A program made the translations under genes and the position numbers. The notes beneath the pieces are model-generated. The model was not told the DNA's origin. It worked only from the letters and a program-made list of their open reading frames with translations, and did no database searches. Shown one piece after another: positions 1 to 7,952 of a stretch of 64,000 nt of DNA. The stretch comes from Perlucidibaca wandonensis (GTDB taxonomy: Bacteria; Pseudomonadota; Gammaproteobacteria; Pseudomonadales; Moraxellaceae): assembly GCF_042677145.1 (NCBI RefSeq), contig NZ_JBHTIT010000001.1:2232001-2296000 (forward strand), in the 5' to 3' direction. Position 1 is the first letter of the stretch. The number at the start of each line of letters is the position of its first letter.

Positions 1-714
1 CGCCAGCAATTTCTGCCATGGGCAAGCGAGGTCAATAAGCAGCTCGATAGCTTAGGTCTGGTTTGGTGCCCAGGTGGCATCATGGCGGGGCAGCGGAAGT
101 GCTGCTTGAGCGCGGCAGAATGGCGACAGCGCTTTGCGAAAATCATCCACGAGCCAACACCAGAGAAAGTATTGGAAGCGGTTATTTTCTTCGATATGCG
201 TGCCGTGCAAGGCGACATCGCAGGCGTTGAATCTTTGCGCCAAACCTTGCTGGAGTGGACACAGCAGCGTGATATTTTTCGCCGTATTTTGACTGAAGAT
301 GCTCTGCGCCGCCGGCCACCACTGGGGCAAATTCGCGACTTTCGCTTAAGCCGTGGCGGCGATCACCCCAATACCTTTGACCTGAAAACCGAAGCTCTAG
401 CGCCAATAGTCGAGGCGGCCAGAGTGCTCGCGCTTACCCATGGCGTGTCGTCGGTATCAACCACTCAGCGCCTGCGTGATTTAGCTAGTGTAGATGGTTT
501 AAGAGCAGTCGATGCTGCGGCCTATGAGGAAGCATTTCAGCACTTACAACTGCTGCGCTTGCAGCTACATCAAGAGCAGCAACGCGCAGGTCTCGCCTTG
601 CATAACCGCTTAAACCCAGATCTGTTAAATCCATTAAATCGTCGAATTTTGCGCGAATGCCTGCGCCAAGTGCAGCGTCTACAGCGCGATATGGCGAGCC
701 GAGTTGGGCTATGA
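1..714 (+). CDS. DUF294-type nucleotidyltransferase-like protein, C-terminal part
   Basis: The reading frame is open from the first base of the window, so the gene starts upstream. About 237 residues are visible. The first residues, ending in LVWCPGGIMA, followed by a W-R...RF segment, match the end of the DUF294 putative nucleotidyltransferase domain. The helical remainder matches the DUF294 C-terminal domain. Full-length family members carry cNMP-binding and CBS domains before this part and are thought to be signalling proteins; those domains would lie outside the window. The TGA stop overlaps the ATG of the following DnaQ-like exonuclease (ATGA), a pairing seen often in gammaproteobacteria near acetate metabolism genes. 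The family call is good; the biochemical activity is unproven. Confidence 0.8.
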   Translation, partial: RQQFLPWASEVNKQLDSLGLVWCPGGIMAGQRKCCLSAAEWRQRFAKIIHEPTPEKVLEAVIFFDMRAVQGDIAGVESLRQTLLEWTQQRDIFRRILTEDALRRRPPLGQIRDFRLSRGGDHPNTFDLKTEALAPIVEAARVLALTHGVSSVSTTQRLRDLASVDGLRAVDAAAYEEAFQHLQLLRLQLHQEQQRAGLALHNRLNPDLLNPLNRRILRECLRQVQRLQRDMASRVGL

Positions 715-1400
715 AGCTCTCGCAATGGTGGCAAGTGATTCGTCGGCCATTGCCTGCGTGGTGGCCACAGTCAGCAGCGCTTGATGAGACGCTATTGGCG
801 AGCGATCGCATCATTATTTTAGACACCGAAACCTCGGGGTTTTCTGCACAGCAAGATCAACTGCTGTCATTGGCGGCGGTCACTTACGAGGCCGGCGCTT
901 TAAGTATGGGTGAGCAATGGTATGCCACGCTCAACACATCCGATGCGCAAGGTTTGGGCGATAGTGTCTTGGTGCATAGACTTACCGCCAGCCAATTAGC
1001 CGATGGCATGGACTTGAACGAGGGCATCACCACCTTGGCGCAGTTTGTCGGCGCGGCGCCGGTGTTGGCCTATCACCATGGCCATGATCGTAGTTTTATT
1101 AAGGCGGCGATGTACCGCTCTGGCTATCCCATGCTGCCTTGGCGTTGGCTGGAGGCGGCCGACGTGTTTGCTTTGGCATGGCCAGCTGCCGGGCTGGAGC
1201 AAGCGAGCTTAGATGACTGGTTGCAGTGGCATGAGATCGTGGTCGAAGAGCGCCATCACGCCTTGGAAGATGCATGGCTGACGGCGATGTTGTGGTTAAA
1301 GGCAGTGCCAGCATTGGCTGCGCAAGGCATCACAACGCGTGTGAAGTTGGTTAAGGCTATGCAGTCAAAACGTGCGCTAATCCGTCAGCGCGCGGGCTAG
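711..1400 (+). CDS. DnaQ-like 3'-5' exonuclease (DEDDh family)
   Basis: The 229-residue protein has the three exonuclease motifs of the DnaQ/RNase T superfamily: Exo I DTETSG (D38, E40), an Exo II region around AYHHGHDRSF, and Exo III HHALEDAW with the His and Asp of the DEDDh type. It should cleave DNA or RNA 3' ends using two metal ions. The ATG at 711 is chosen because it overlaps the upstream stop (ATGA) and is followed by MKLSQWW. A longer in-frame extension back to 657 would lie inside the previous gene. It is probably translationally coupled to the DUF294 gene. It is a stand-alone exonuclease, much like proteins annotated as Pol III epsilon-like, and is unlikely to be the replicative proofreading subunit. 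Confidence 0.85.
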   Translation: MKLSQWWQVIRRPLPAWWPQSAALDETLLASDRIIILDTETSGFSAQQDQLLSLAAVTYEAGALSMGEQWYATLNTSDAQGLGDSVLVHRLTASQLADGMDLNEGITTLAQFVGAAPVLAYHHGHDRSFIKAAMYRSGYPMLPWRWLEAADVFALAWPAAGLEQASLDDWLQWHEIVVEERHHALEDAWLTAMLWLKAVPALAAQGITTRVKLVKAMQSKRALIRQRAG

Positions 1401-1408
1401 CACGAGGT

Positions 1409-2092
1409 TTAATCTTGCGTCGTAGTTGTCGGCTCTCGAGGCGTCCACCGCAGTGTACCCATAACGTAGTCTGTCAGAGGAAAGGTCAGATTAAAGTTCA
1501 CCGCCGTCATGTCGTCGCGATGATGATGCAGGCGATGCAGATGCGCCATTGCCGCCAAGCCTGGCACGAGCCGGTGCAGCCAATGACCATCGGGCAGATG
1601 ATCGCTAAAGTGAAATGCTTCATAGAGCACGTAGGTGCCGCTAATGCCGGCCAACCAAAGCCAAGCGGCATTAGTCGAGACAAAATGATTAAACGCCCAT
1701 GCGCCCGGAGCGCCAATAAACGCGACAACGACGATAATCAACCACGCTGGAAACAACACCACGCGCCAGTCGCTTGGCGATTGCCATTGCATATTACTGT
1801 CGGTGAAAAAGCTGTGGTGGTCGCCGGTATGGCGCTGGTAAAAAAGCTTGGCCCAGCGTTTTTTGCGATGCCCAAGGCTTAGATGTATGGCGTATTCGCC
1901 AATATTTCCCAGCAATAGTGCGAGGGCTAGCACTAGCCATTCGAAGGTTTGCACCGCCTCTAATTGCGCCATCGATACCAACACCACCGTGAGGCCGGCG
2001 ACGGCTATCCAAAGCGCATGCAAGCGCCCGGAATAGCGCGGATGCATGGCGGCACGATAGCGTGCGCGAAACGCCTCGGTATCGTGCTTCAT
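1409..2092 (-). CDS. Fatty acid hydroxylase / sterol desaturase family membrane protein
   Basis: This 227-residue protein has hydrophobic segments near residues 25-70 and 110-150 and the histidine clusters of the fatty acid hydroxylase superfamily: HLSLGH, RHTGDHH, HFSDHLPDGHWLH and HLHRLHHH. These ligate a di-iron centre in characterised members. The substrate cannot be read from the sequence. Its ATG overlaps the stop of the upstream FAD oxidoreductase by 4 bp, so the two genes are co-transcribed and probably act on the same lipid or isoprenoid. It converges on the exonuclease gene with only 8 bp between stops. Confidence 0.8.
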   Translation of the reverse strand: MKHDTEAFRARYRAAMHPRYSGRLHALWIAVAGLTVVLVSMAQLEAVQTFEWLVLALALLLGNIGEYAIHLSLGHRKKRWAKLFYQRHTGDHHSFFTDSNMQWQSPSDWRVVLFPAWLIIVVVAFIGAPGAWAFNHFVSTNAAWLWLAGISGTYVLYEAFHFSDHLPDGHWLHRLVPGLAAMAHLHRLHHHRDDMTAVNFNLTFPLTDYVMGTLRWTPREPTTTTQD

Positions 2093-3699
2093 TGCGGCTG
2101 CCAGTTTTTAACCAAATCCATGACCTTATTAGCCTTTCGACCCATGATTGCGCAAGCCGTGAGCATGCCGCCCATGAGCGCGCCACCAACACCAGCGGTG
2201 ACAACATCTTGCCCTGTTAAGGCTAAGCCTGGCACGGGCGTAATGGGGTGTAGCCAGCTCTGACGAAAGCGCTCAACGTCATGATCCAAGCCGTAAATTT
2301 CGCCTTCGGGATAATTGCCAAACCAAGCGGTGGAAAGTGGCGTCGACAGTTCGGCATAGACCAAGGCATCGCGCAGCTGCGGCAGTTCTTTATACAGCGC
2401 CTCTAGCAAGCGTTCCTGCAACTGCGCTTTGAAGGTGTCGTAGTCTTCGCCGCGTTGGCCCCAGGTCGTGTCTTGCCATTTTTCGAACCACTGCCATGGC
2501 GCCATAGTCAGTACTTCCACGGTACTTTTGCCGGGATAGTTGGTGTTCCAGTCGGGGTCTTTCGCTGAAGGAAAGGAAATATAGAGCATAGGGAACGGAG
2601 CGTTTACATCGGCCTGAAAAGCAGCAGTATTGGCCTCATGATGCGGTGTCGGATAAATCCATAGGTTGGTTTTTGGCAGTCCCAGCTCAGCAGCAGTGCC
2701 TTTAAAGCCGGCATAAATACATAAATGCGCGCTCGAAGTTTTCACCTGCTTGAGCTTGGCGGGATAGCCCAAGGACTCGCGCACAGTAGCCGGTAATAGC
2801 TTTTCAAATGTTAGGCGCGCGCCAGCTGAGCTCACGATTTGTGGCGCTCGCAAGACATCGCCATTTTCCATGCGCACACCAACTGCACGGCCCTTCTCAA
2901 TGACGATTTCTTCGACCTTGGCATAGGTGAAAACCTCACCGCCACCGGCGCGAATCACAGGCGTGATGGTGTCGGGAATCTGCCATGAGCCGCCGATAGG
3001 ATAGCTGCCGCCGCCAAAATAGTGCTTAACCACCGTGGCGTGCATTAGGAAGGAGGCATCACGCGGCACCATGCCGTAGTCGCCCCACTGGCCAGTTAGT
3101 ACGCCAATAAGCTCTTGATTTTGCGTGAGTTCTTCCAGGACTTCGCGCACGCTGCGGTAGCAGTTTTTTGGCACTAATAAGGGTCGCGCGGTGTGGTAGG
3201 CGCGACCCAATAAACGCGGCATGGCTTGGCCAGCAAAGAACTTTTGCGCTGAGCGCGCAGTTTCATCTACTAACTCGATGTATCGGCGGATAGCGGCTTC
3301 TTCAGCTGGAAAGTGCTCTACCAGACTATCGATAAGCGCGGCACGGCCTTCGACGAAATCCACACGGCGATCACCAATGATGATGCGATCGTAAGTGTTG
3401 TCCATGGCCGACCATTTCAGCGCGCCATCGCTAATCACATCAAATAAGCGACGCAAGGTGCTGTGGGGTTTATGCACTTCGCCGATGTAATGCACACCGA
3501 CATCCCACTCAAAGCCTTCGCGCTCATAACTGTGGGTAAAGCCGCCGGCGGTGTAATGCTGCTCAAGCACGCAAACACGTTTTCCGAGCTTAGTCATTAG
3601 CGCGGCAAGGCTAAGCCCGCCAATGCCGGAGCCAATAACGATAATGTCGTAGTTTTCCGCTGCGCGGCCGCTACGGTAGCGGCGTCCAGTTCGACGCAT
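2089..3699 (-). CDS. FAD-dependent phytoene desaturase / retinol saturase-like oxidoreductase
   Basis: This 536-residue protein has an N-terminal Rossmann dinucleotide fold (DIIVIGSGIGGLSLAALMTK, about residues 18-37) followed by an acidic adenine-ribose end (LEQH). The C-terminal segment GLALTGQDVVTAGVGGALMG is typical of the carotenoid isomerase, desaturase and RetSat group. Homologues saturate or isomerise polyene or retinoid double bonds using FAD. It is the first gene of a two-gene minus-strand operon with the fatty acid hydroxylase (4-bp overlap). The ATG at 3699 gives a short basic leader before the fold. The exact substrate is unknown; it could be a polyunsaturated lipid or a carotenoid-derived compound. 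Confidence 0.78.
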   Translation of the reverse strand: MRRTGRRYRSGRAAENYDIIVIGSGIGGLSLAALMTKLGKRVCVLEQHYTAGGFTHSYEREGFEWDVGVHYIGEVHKPHSTLRRLFDVISDGALKWSAMDNTYDRIIIGDRRVDFVEGRAALIDSLVEHFPAEEAAIRRYIELVDETARSAQKFFAGQAMPRLLGRAYHTARPLLVPKNCYRSVREVLEELTQNQELIGVLTGQWGDYGMVPRDASFLMHATVVKHYFGGGSYPIGGSWQIPDTITPVIRAGGGEVFTYAKVEEIVIEKGRAVGVRMENGDVLRAPQIVSSAGARLTFEKLLPATVRESLGYPAKLKQVKTSSAHLCIYAGFKGTAAELGLPKTNLWIYPTPHHEANTAAFQADVNAPFPMLYISFPSAKDPDWNTNYPGKSTVEVLTMAPWQWFEKWQDTTWGQRGEDYDTFKAQLQERLLEALYKELPQLRDALVYAELSTPLSTAWFGNYPEGEIYGLDHDVERFRQSWLHPITPVPGLALTGQDVVTAGVGGALMGGMLTACAIMGRKANKVMDLVKNWQPQ

Positions 3700-3871
3700 A
3701 TGCGCTCCTCTCTGCTTCTAGGTCAGGATGGGTCAGGCAGTGAGCTTTGCGAAGATACGAGCTTTACGCAAGTACTAATGGCGAAACATATTTTTAACGC
3801 GATTGAAGTGCTCCATTCCCGATGTTTATGCGTATTATCAAAGACATCATCAGCACAGAAAGGGCGAAAAC

Positions 3872-4132
3872 ATGAGCATTCAAGAAATGAATCGAAAGAT
3901 GGCCGAATGGCGTGCCAGCATGGATGCCCACGCATTAGAGCCGCAGCAACGAAAAGTTATGGAAGAGTCGATGGACGCGATGGCGTTGCAATTTCGCAGC
4001 AATCAGCCGCCCAGTGCTGAGGCGTTCGAAAGTGAGCTGCATCGTCTAGAGATGATGTGGGCTGCCGATCATCCGCTGTTGGCAACCATCATCACGGAAA
4101 CCCTGCGCCGCTTATCGGCAATGGGCATCTAA
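3872..4132 (+). CDS. Small protein of unknown function, 86 aa
   Basis: The start at 3872 is preceded by an AAAGGG Shine-Dalgarno element at suitable spacing; the longer in-frame start at 3803 has none. The product is charged and helical. It begins MSIQEMNRKMAEWR, has several Met and Glu residues, and shows no signal peptide or membrane segment. I do not recognise the family. It is divergent from the RetSat-like gene and is followed by a strong hairpin, so it is probably its own transcription unit. Codon usage looks like its neighbours, which supports a real gene. Confidence 0.65.
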   Translation: MSIQEMNRKMAEWRASMDAHALEPQQRKVMEESMDAMALQFRSNQPPSAEAFESELHRLEMMWAADHPLLATIITETLRRLSAMGI

Positions 4133-4155
4133 GCCAGCTGCCACCAAGTTAAAAC

Positions 4156-4187
4156 CGACTTACCGAGCGTCCCTGCTCGGTAAGTCG
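4156..4187. terminator. Bidirectional terminator hairpin between small ORF and metK
   Basis: A perfect 13-bp stem (CGACTTACCGAGC / GCTCGGTAAGTCG) with a 6-nt loop lies between convergent genes. T-rich sequence lies downstream on the plus strand (TTAGGGCTTTT), and the minus-strand side reads into GTTTTAAC. It probably ends both the small-ORF transcript and sahR-metK. Confidence 0.8.
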
Positions 4188-4224
4188 TTAGGGCTTTTAC
4201 AGGTCTGCTTTTGCAGCCCTGTTG

Positions 4225-5451
4225 TTACAGACCAGCTTCAGCGCGCAGCATTTCAGCTTTATCGGTGCGTTCCCAAGTAAACGCTGTCGCGGTGTGTTGC
4301 TTAGCGACTTTGCGGCCTTGCTCCCACACGGTGTGATCGTAAGTCAGCTCGTAGGGCTTGCGGCCGAAATGGCCGTACGCCGCGGTTGGGCTGTAAATCG
4401 GGTGCAGCAAATCGAGCTGGCGGGTGAGGCCATAAGGGCGCAGGTCGAAATGCGCACGCACTAAATCGATGATGCGCTGATCGCTGATTTTGCCAGTGCC
4501 GAACGTGTTGATCGAGACCGAGGTTGGCTCAGCCACGCCAATGGCATACGACACTTGAATCTCGCAACGATCAGCCAAGCCTGCCGCAACAATATTTTTC
4601 GCGACATAACGACCGGCATACGCTGCCGAGCGATCGACTTTCGATGGATCTTTACCGGAGAAAGCGCCGCCACCGTGACGTGCCATGCCGCCGTAAGTAT
4701 CGACAATGATTTTGCGGCCAGTTAAGCCGCAATCGCCCATGGGGCCGCCAATTTCAAAGCGGCCTGTTGGGTTGATGTAGAACTTGGTGTCTTTGTTTAG
4801 CCACTCTGCCGGCAACACTTTTTTAACGATGAGCTCCATCACGCCTTCGTGCAGATCGGCATCGCTAACACTGGTGCTGTGCTGTGTAGAGAGCACCACA
4901 GCATCGACGGCGACTGGCTTGCCATTGGCGTAGCGGAAGGTGATTTGCGACTTGGCGTCGGGACGCAGCCAGGCGAGTTCACCAGATTTTCGTGCTTGTG
5001 CTTGGCGCTCCATTAAGCGGTGCGCATAGAGAATTGGGGCAGGCATCAGCGCGTCGGTTTCATTGCTAGCATAGCCAAACATCAGGCCTTGGTCGCCAGC
5101 GCCTTGATCTTCGGGCTTGCTACGATCAACGCCTTGAGCGATGTCAGGAGATTGCGCGCCGACCATATTCATCACCGCGCAAGTGCGGCCATCGAAACAG
5201 ACGTCGGAGCTGTCGTAGCCAACTTCGACAATCTTATCGCGGATGATTTTTTCGTAATCGATGATGGCGGTGGTGGTGATTTCACCGGCGATCAGAGCAA
5301 CGCCTGTTTTGACAATAGTCTCGCAGGCCACACGGGCTTGCGTGTCTTGCGCCAAGATGGCGTCGAGCAGAGCGTCGGAGATCTGATCTGCAAGCTTGTC
5401 CGGATGTCCTTCAGACACCGACTCGGAAGTGAAAATGCTGTATTCGCTCAT
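4225..5451 (-). CDS. metK: S-adenosylmethionine synthase MetK
   Basis: This 408-residue cytosolic enzyme makes S-adenosylmethionine from methionine and ATP. Visible hallmarks are the N-terminal FTSESVSEGHPDKLADQISD, the GAGDQG motif (around residues 118-123) and the P-loop-like GGGAFSGKDPSKVDRSAAY segment. Length is slightly above the usual 380-400. The ATG has an AGGA element that overlaps the end of sahR, only 9 bp upstream, so the two genes form an operon. Regulation by SahR in response to S-adenosylhomocysteine is known for the family and is inferred here. Confidence 0.97.
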   Translation of the reverse strand: MSEYSIFTSESVSEGHPDKLADQISDALLDAILAQDTQARVACETIVKTGVALIAGEITTTAIIDYEKIIRDKIVEVGYDSSDVCFDGRTCAVMNMVGAQSPDIAQGVDRSKPEDQGAGDQGLMFGYASNETDALMPAPILYAHRLMERQAQARKSGELAWLRPDAKSQITFRYANGKPVAVDAVVLSTQHSTSVSDADLHEGVMELIVKKVLPAEWLNKDTKFYINPTGRFEIGGPMGDCGLTGRKIIVDTYGGMARHGGGAFSGKDPSKVDRSAAYAGRYVAKNIVAAGLADRCEIQVSYAIGVAEPTSVSINTFGTGKISDQRIIDLVRAHFDLRPYGLTRQLDLLHPIYSPTAAYGHFGRKPYELTYDHTVWEQGRKVAKQHTATAFTWERTDKAEMLRAEAGL

Positions 5452-5460
5452 AACATCGTC

Positions 5461-6456
5461 CTAACGGGTAGTGCCGCGAGGCGCGGCAGCGGGTTTTTGA
5501 AATTCATGAATTTGCACACGGAAGCCGTTGCGCAAGGCTAAATAGTCGGCACTCACAGGTAGCACGCCGGCGCGCCGCGTCCAATGCAACAAGTCTTCGG
5601 CAGGAAAGCCTAACCAAGCATCGCCACAGGCATCACGCACCCAATCTTGGTCGTGCTCACATAGCTCAGTGATGATCAAGCGGCCATCATCGGCAAGCTG
5701 CTCGCAGGCGAGATCGATGAGTTGCTCGGGTTGCGGCACATGGTGCAGCACCATATTGATGACGATGGTATTGGCCTTTTTTTGCAGAGCGTGCGAGAGC
5801 AAATCACCATGCTTGAGCGTGATATTACTGAGCTGCGCGCCAGTCACCACCGATTGAGCTTTATCGAGCATTTCTCGTGAAGCATCGATAGCCAAAACTT
5901 GCTCAAAATGCGGACTGACCATGGGCAGTAAGTCGCCTTCACCGGGGCCAATTTCCAGCAATAACTCGCCTGGCACACGAATAGCGCGCTCAGCGGCCAA
6001 AGGACCGTATTCGCTAAATGCGGCGATTTGCTCTTGCTGGCTGCGAAAGCTAGTGGCGTTTTCAGTAAAGAAACGCTGTGAGGCTTGCGCGCGTTGCTCG
6101 TGTATCGTTTTTAAGCGCTGCATCACCGCCAATGGCAATGCGCCTTCATCGAGCTCGGCCATCAGTCGACGTTTCAAGCTTCCGGCTTCAGCACCACTTG
6201 GGTCGCGGCGATAAAAAACCGTTGTACGTTCACGCCGAGTAGTGACAAGGCCGGCGTGTAATAAAATTTTCAGATGATGGCTGAGCGACGGCTGTTTGCT
6301 ATCGAGCAGAAAGCAGAGCTCCAAAACGCCAAATGCGTCGCGTGCCAGCAAGCGCAAAATTGTCAGGCGCAGCGGATCACCGGCCGCACGCAACCAGCTC
6401 GCGAGTTGGGCAAGAGCAGAGTCGGTGGCGATGAGTGGCGCAGGTGAGGTTGGCAT
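5461..6456 (-). CDS. sahR: SahR: ArsR-type regulator fused to a SAM/SAH-binding methyltransferase-like domain
   Basis: The 331-residue protein begins with an ArsR winged helix (about residues 15-90; DPLRLTILRLLARDAFGVLELC and QPSLSHHLKILLHAGLV parts). A class I methyltransferase fold follows, with motif I LLEIGPGEGD near residues 166-175. This fusion, directly upstream of metK, is the layout described for SahR. SahR is a repressor of SAM-cycle genes, and S-adenosylhomocysteine binding to the methylase-like domain releases it from DNA. The gene is followed after 9 bp by metK. An imperfect palindrome sits just upstream of its start and may be its own operator. An alternative reading as an active methyltransferase is less likely given the context. 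Confidence 0.88.
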   Translation of the reverse strand: MPTSPAPLIATDSALAQLASWLRAAGDPLRLTILRLLARDAFGVLELCFLLDSKQPSLSHHLKILLHAGLVTTRRERTTVFYRRDPSGAEAGSLKRRLMAELDEGALPLAVMQRLKTIHEQRAQASQRFFTENATSFRSQQEQIAAFSEYGPLAAERAIRVPGELLLEIGPGEGDLLPMVSPHFEQVLAIDASREMLDKAQSVVTGAQLSNITLKHGDLLSHALQKKANTIVINMVLHHVPQPEQLIDLACEQLADDGRLIITELCEHDQDWVRDACGDAWLGFPAEDLLHWTRRAGVLPVSADYLALRNGFRVQIHEFQKPAAAPRGTTR

Positions 6457-6488
6457 AGCACGGCAGTGTAACTGCCAATGATCGCTAT

Positions 6489-6504
6489 ATCAATTTTTTT
6501 TGAT
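6489..6504. promoter_or_regulatory. Candidate SahR operator upstream of sahR-metK
   Basis: ATCAA and TTGAT half-sites separated by six T residues form an AT-rich inverted repeat 32 bp upstream of the sahR start. An autoregulatory operator for an ArsR-type repressor would be expected in this place. No published consensus was compared, so the assignment rests on position and symmetry. Confidence 0.45.
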
Positions 6505-6542
6505 TAAACATCTTGGGTATTTTCTGTAGCTTCTGTAATAGC

Positions 6543-6581
6543 AAAAAGCCACAGCATATGAAGGTGCCGTGGCTTTTTTTT
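6543..6581 (-). terminator. Rho-independent terminator after ectD
   Basis: The plus strand shows AAAAAGCCAC and GTGGCTTTTTTTT flanking an inner GCA/TGC pairing. Read on the minus strand, this is a stable GC stem followed by five T residues, about 40 bp past the ectD stop. It separates the ectoine operon from sahR-metK. It has a T-run on both strands and could act both ways. Confidence 0.75.
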
Positions 6582-6622
6582 GATGCTTAAATAATTGTAT
6601 TTAAGGTAATAAATACAATTAC

Positions 6623-7540
6623 TTATTTTACATCTTGCAGCGGGTCTACTTGTTCGCGATGCGCCAAATGCTCAGGTCGCGGCTCAAGGCCATTAGCTGG
6701 CGTGCCTAGCATGTTTTCTACGCTGTTATAGACCAAAAAGGCGTTAGCGCGTGGATGCTTGGATGCCTCATCGGCACTACGGTGCTGAATATTGCAGTCG
6801 AAAAACACCACGCTTCCGGCCAAACCTGTTGCGCTGGTGACTTCGCCTGCTTGATGAGTCAGCAGCGACAAAATCTCTGGAGATGGCTGGCCCATGGTGT
6901 GCGACTCGTGCGCGGCTTCGTCGTCGGTGACGGGGCAGGTAGCAGGATCAACACAGCCAACATAGGTTTTATGCGAGCCAGGAATCAGTAACTTTGGCGC
7001 ATGCTCCGCAAGGTTATCGGTGAGCAATACTGAGCATGACAGAGCGCGCATAGCAGGCATGCCATCTTCGGTATGCCAAGTTTCAAAGTCTGAATGCCAG
7101 TAAAACTCTTCTTGCGTATTGGCGGCACGATAGTTCAAACGGCTTTGGTGCAAATAGACTTCGCTGGCCAAAATATAGCGCGCAAACTCAAGTAGTTTGG
7201 GATGGCGAACTAGGCGATCAAACAGCGGGCTAGCCGATGGCAGGTCGAGAAACGACAGAATGTCATCGCTTTCTTGCTCACGCAGAACCAGCGGTGAGTC
7301 GTTAGCCGTTACTTCATCGCGGAGTTGAGTCATCGCAATCGTGAGCTCAGCCACTTCATCGGCAGTGAGCACATTGGGCAATACTAAAAAGCCTTGCTCA
7401 GCAAATTTGGCTTCATCTTCAGCACTCAGCCATTCTGGGCGAGCACTGGCTTCCGACCACACCACGGGCTCATGGCGACGTGCAAGTAAATGCTCGCTTA
7501 TAGCTCGTGATGGATAGGGGTCGCGGCATAGGGACAACAT
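6623..7540 (-). CDS. ectD: Ectoine hydroxylase EctD
   Basis: This is a 305-residue Fe(II)/2-oxoglutarate dioxygenase of the PhyH superfamily that converts ectoine to 5-hydroxyectoine. The EctD signature WHSDFETWHTEDGMP carries the first iron-binding His and Asp; the distal His lies in NIQHRSADEA. The start MLSLCRDPYPSR at 7540 is preceded by GGAG, which overlaps the end of ectC, and lies 4 bp after the ectC stop. A longer in-frame start at 7618 would sit inside ectC. Last gene of the ectRABCD operon. Its presence suggests that the cell makes hydroxyectoine as well as ectoine. Confidence 0.96.
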   Translation of the reverse strand: MLSLCRDPYPSRAISEHLLARRHEPVVWSEASARPEWLSAEDEAKFAEQGFLVLPNVLTADEVAELTIAMTQLRDEVTANDSPLVLREQESDDILSFLDLPSASPLFDRLVRHPKLLEFARYILASEVYLHQSRLNYRAANTQEEFYWHSDFETWHTEDGMPAMRALSCSVLLTDNLAEHAPKLLIPGSHKTYVGCVDPATCPVTDDEAAHESHTMGQPSPEILSLLTHQAGEVTSATGLAGSVVFFDCNIQHRSADEASKHPRANAFLVYNSVENMLGTPANGLEPRPEHLAHREQVDPLQDVK

Positions 7541-7544
7541 AAAA

Positions 7545-7952
7545 TTACTCCGGATCTGCTGGGTAAGCGCCATCTGGGCCATGGACTTCGTCACCGCGTA
7601 AGGGCGGATCAAAGACACAAATTAGGCGCAGGCGTGTGGTGGCACGCAGCAGGTGGCGGTCGTGCTTATCGAGCGCATACATGGTGCCGGGCTGGATCGC
7701 GATAGGCTCACCTGGTGTCGGTGCGTCTTCGCTGCCGTGTAGTGGCTGAATCTCGCCCTCACCTTCAATGCAGTACACAGCTTCTAGGTGATTTTTGTAC
7801 CAAATATGCGTTTCAGTGCCTGGATGAATCCAGGTTTCATGCAGAGAAAAGCCCATGCCATCTTTGCGAGTCAGGAGGCGAAAGCTTGACCAGTTATCGG
7901 CATGGACGGCTTGGCTGCTGGCCGCAATCTCATCAAAATGGCGAATGATCAT
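7545..7952 (-). CDS. ectC: L-ectoine synthase EctC
   Basis: This 135-residue cupin enzyme cyclises N-gamma-acetyl-2,4-diaminobutyrate to ectoine. It starts MIIRHFDEI and contains the conserved ETWIHPGTETHIWYKNHLEA region and the cupin strand YCIEGEGEI, both typical of EctC. Length is normal (about 130-135). It overlaps the ectB stop by 4 bp (ATGA) and is followed 4 bp later by ectD, so translation is coupled through the operon. Confidence 0.97.
   Translation of the reverse strand: MIIRHFDEIAASSQAVHADNWSSFRLLTRKDGMGFSLHETWIHPGTETHIWYKNHLEAVYCIEGEGEIQPLHGSEDAPTPGEPIAIQPGTMYALDKHDRHLLRATTRLRLICVFDPPLRGDEVHGPDGAYPADPE

Noticed and set aside
1415..1882. 155-residue open frame on the plus strand opposite the fatty acid hydroxylase
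   Set aside because: It is antisense to a well-supported gene with histidine motifs, has no ribosome site and an unlikely composition rich in Arg, Met and Gln.
5020..5541. 173-residue open frame opposite metK
   Set aside because: It is an antisense shadow of metK and sahR with no recognisable domain.
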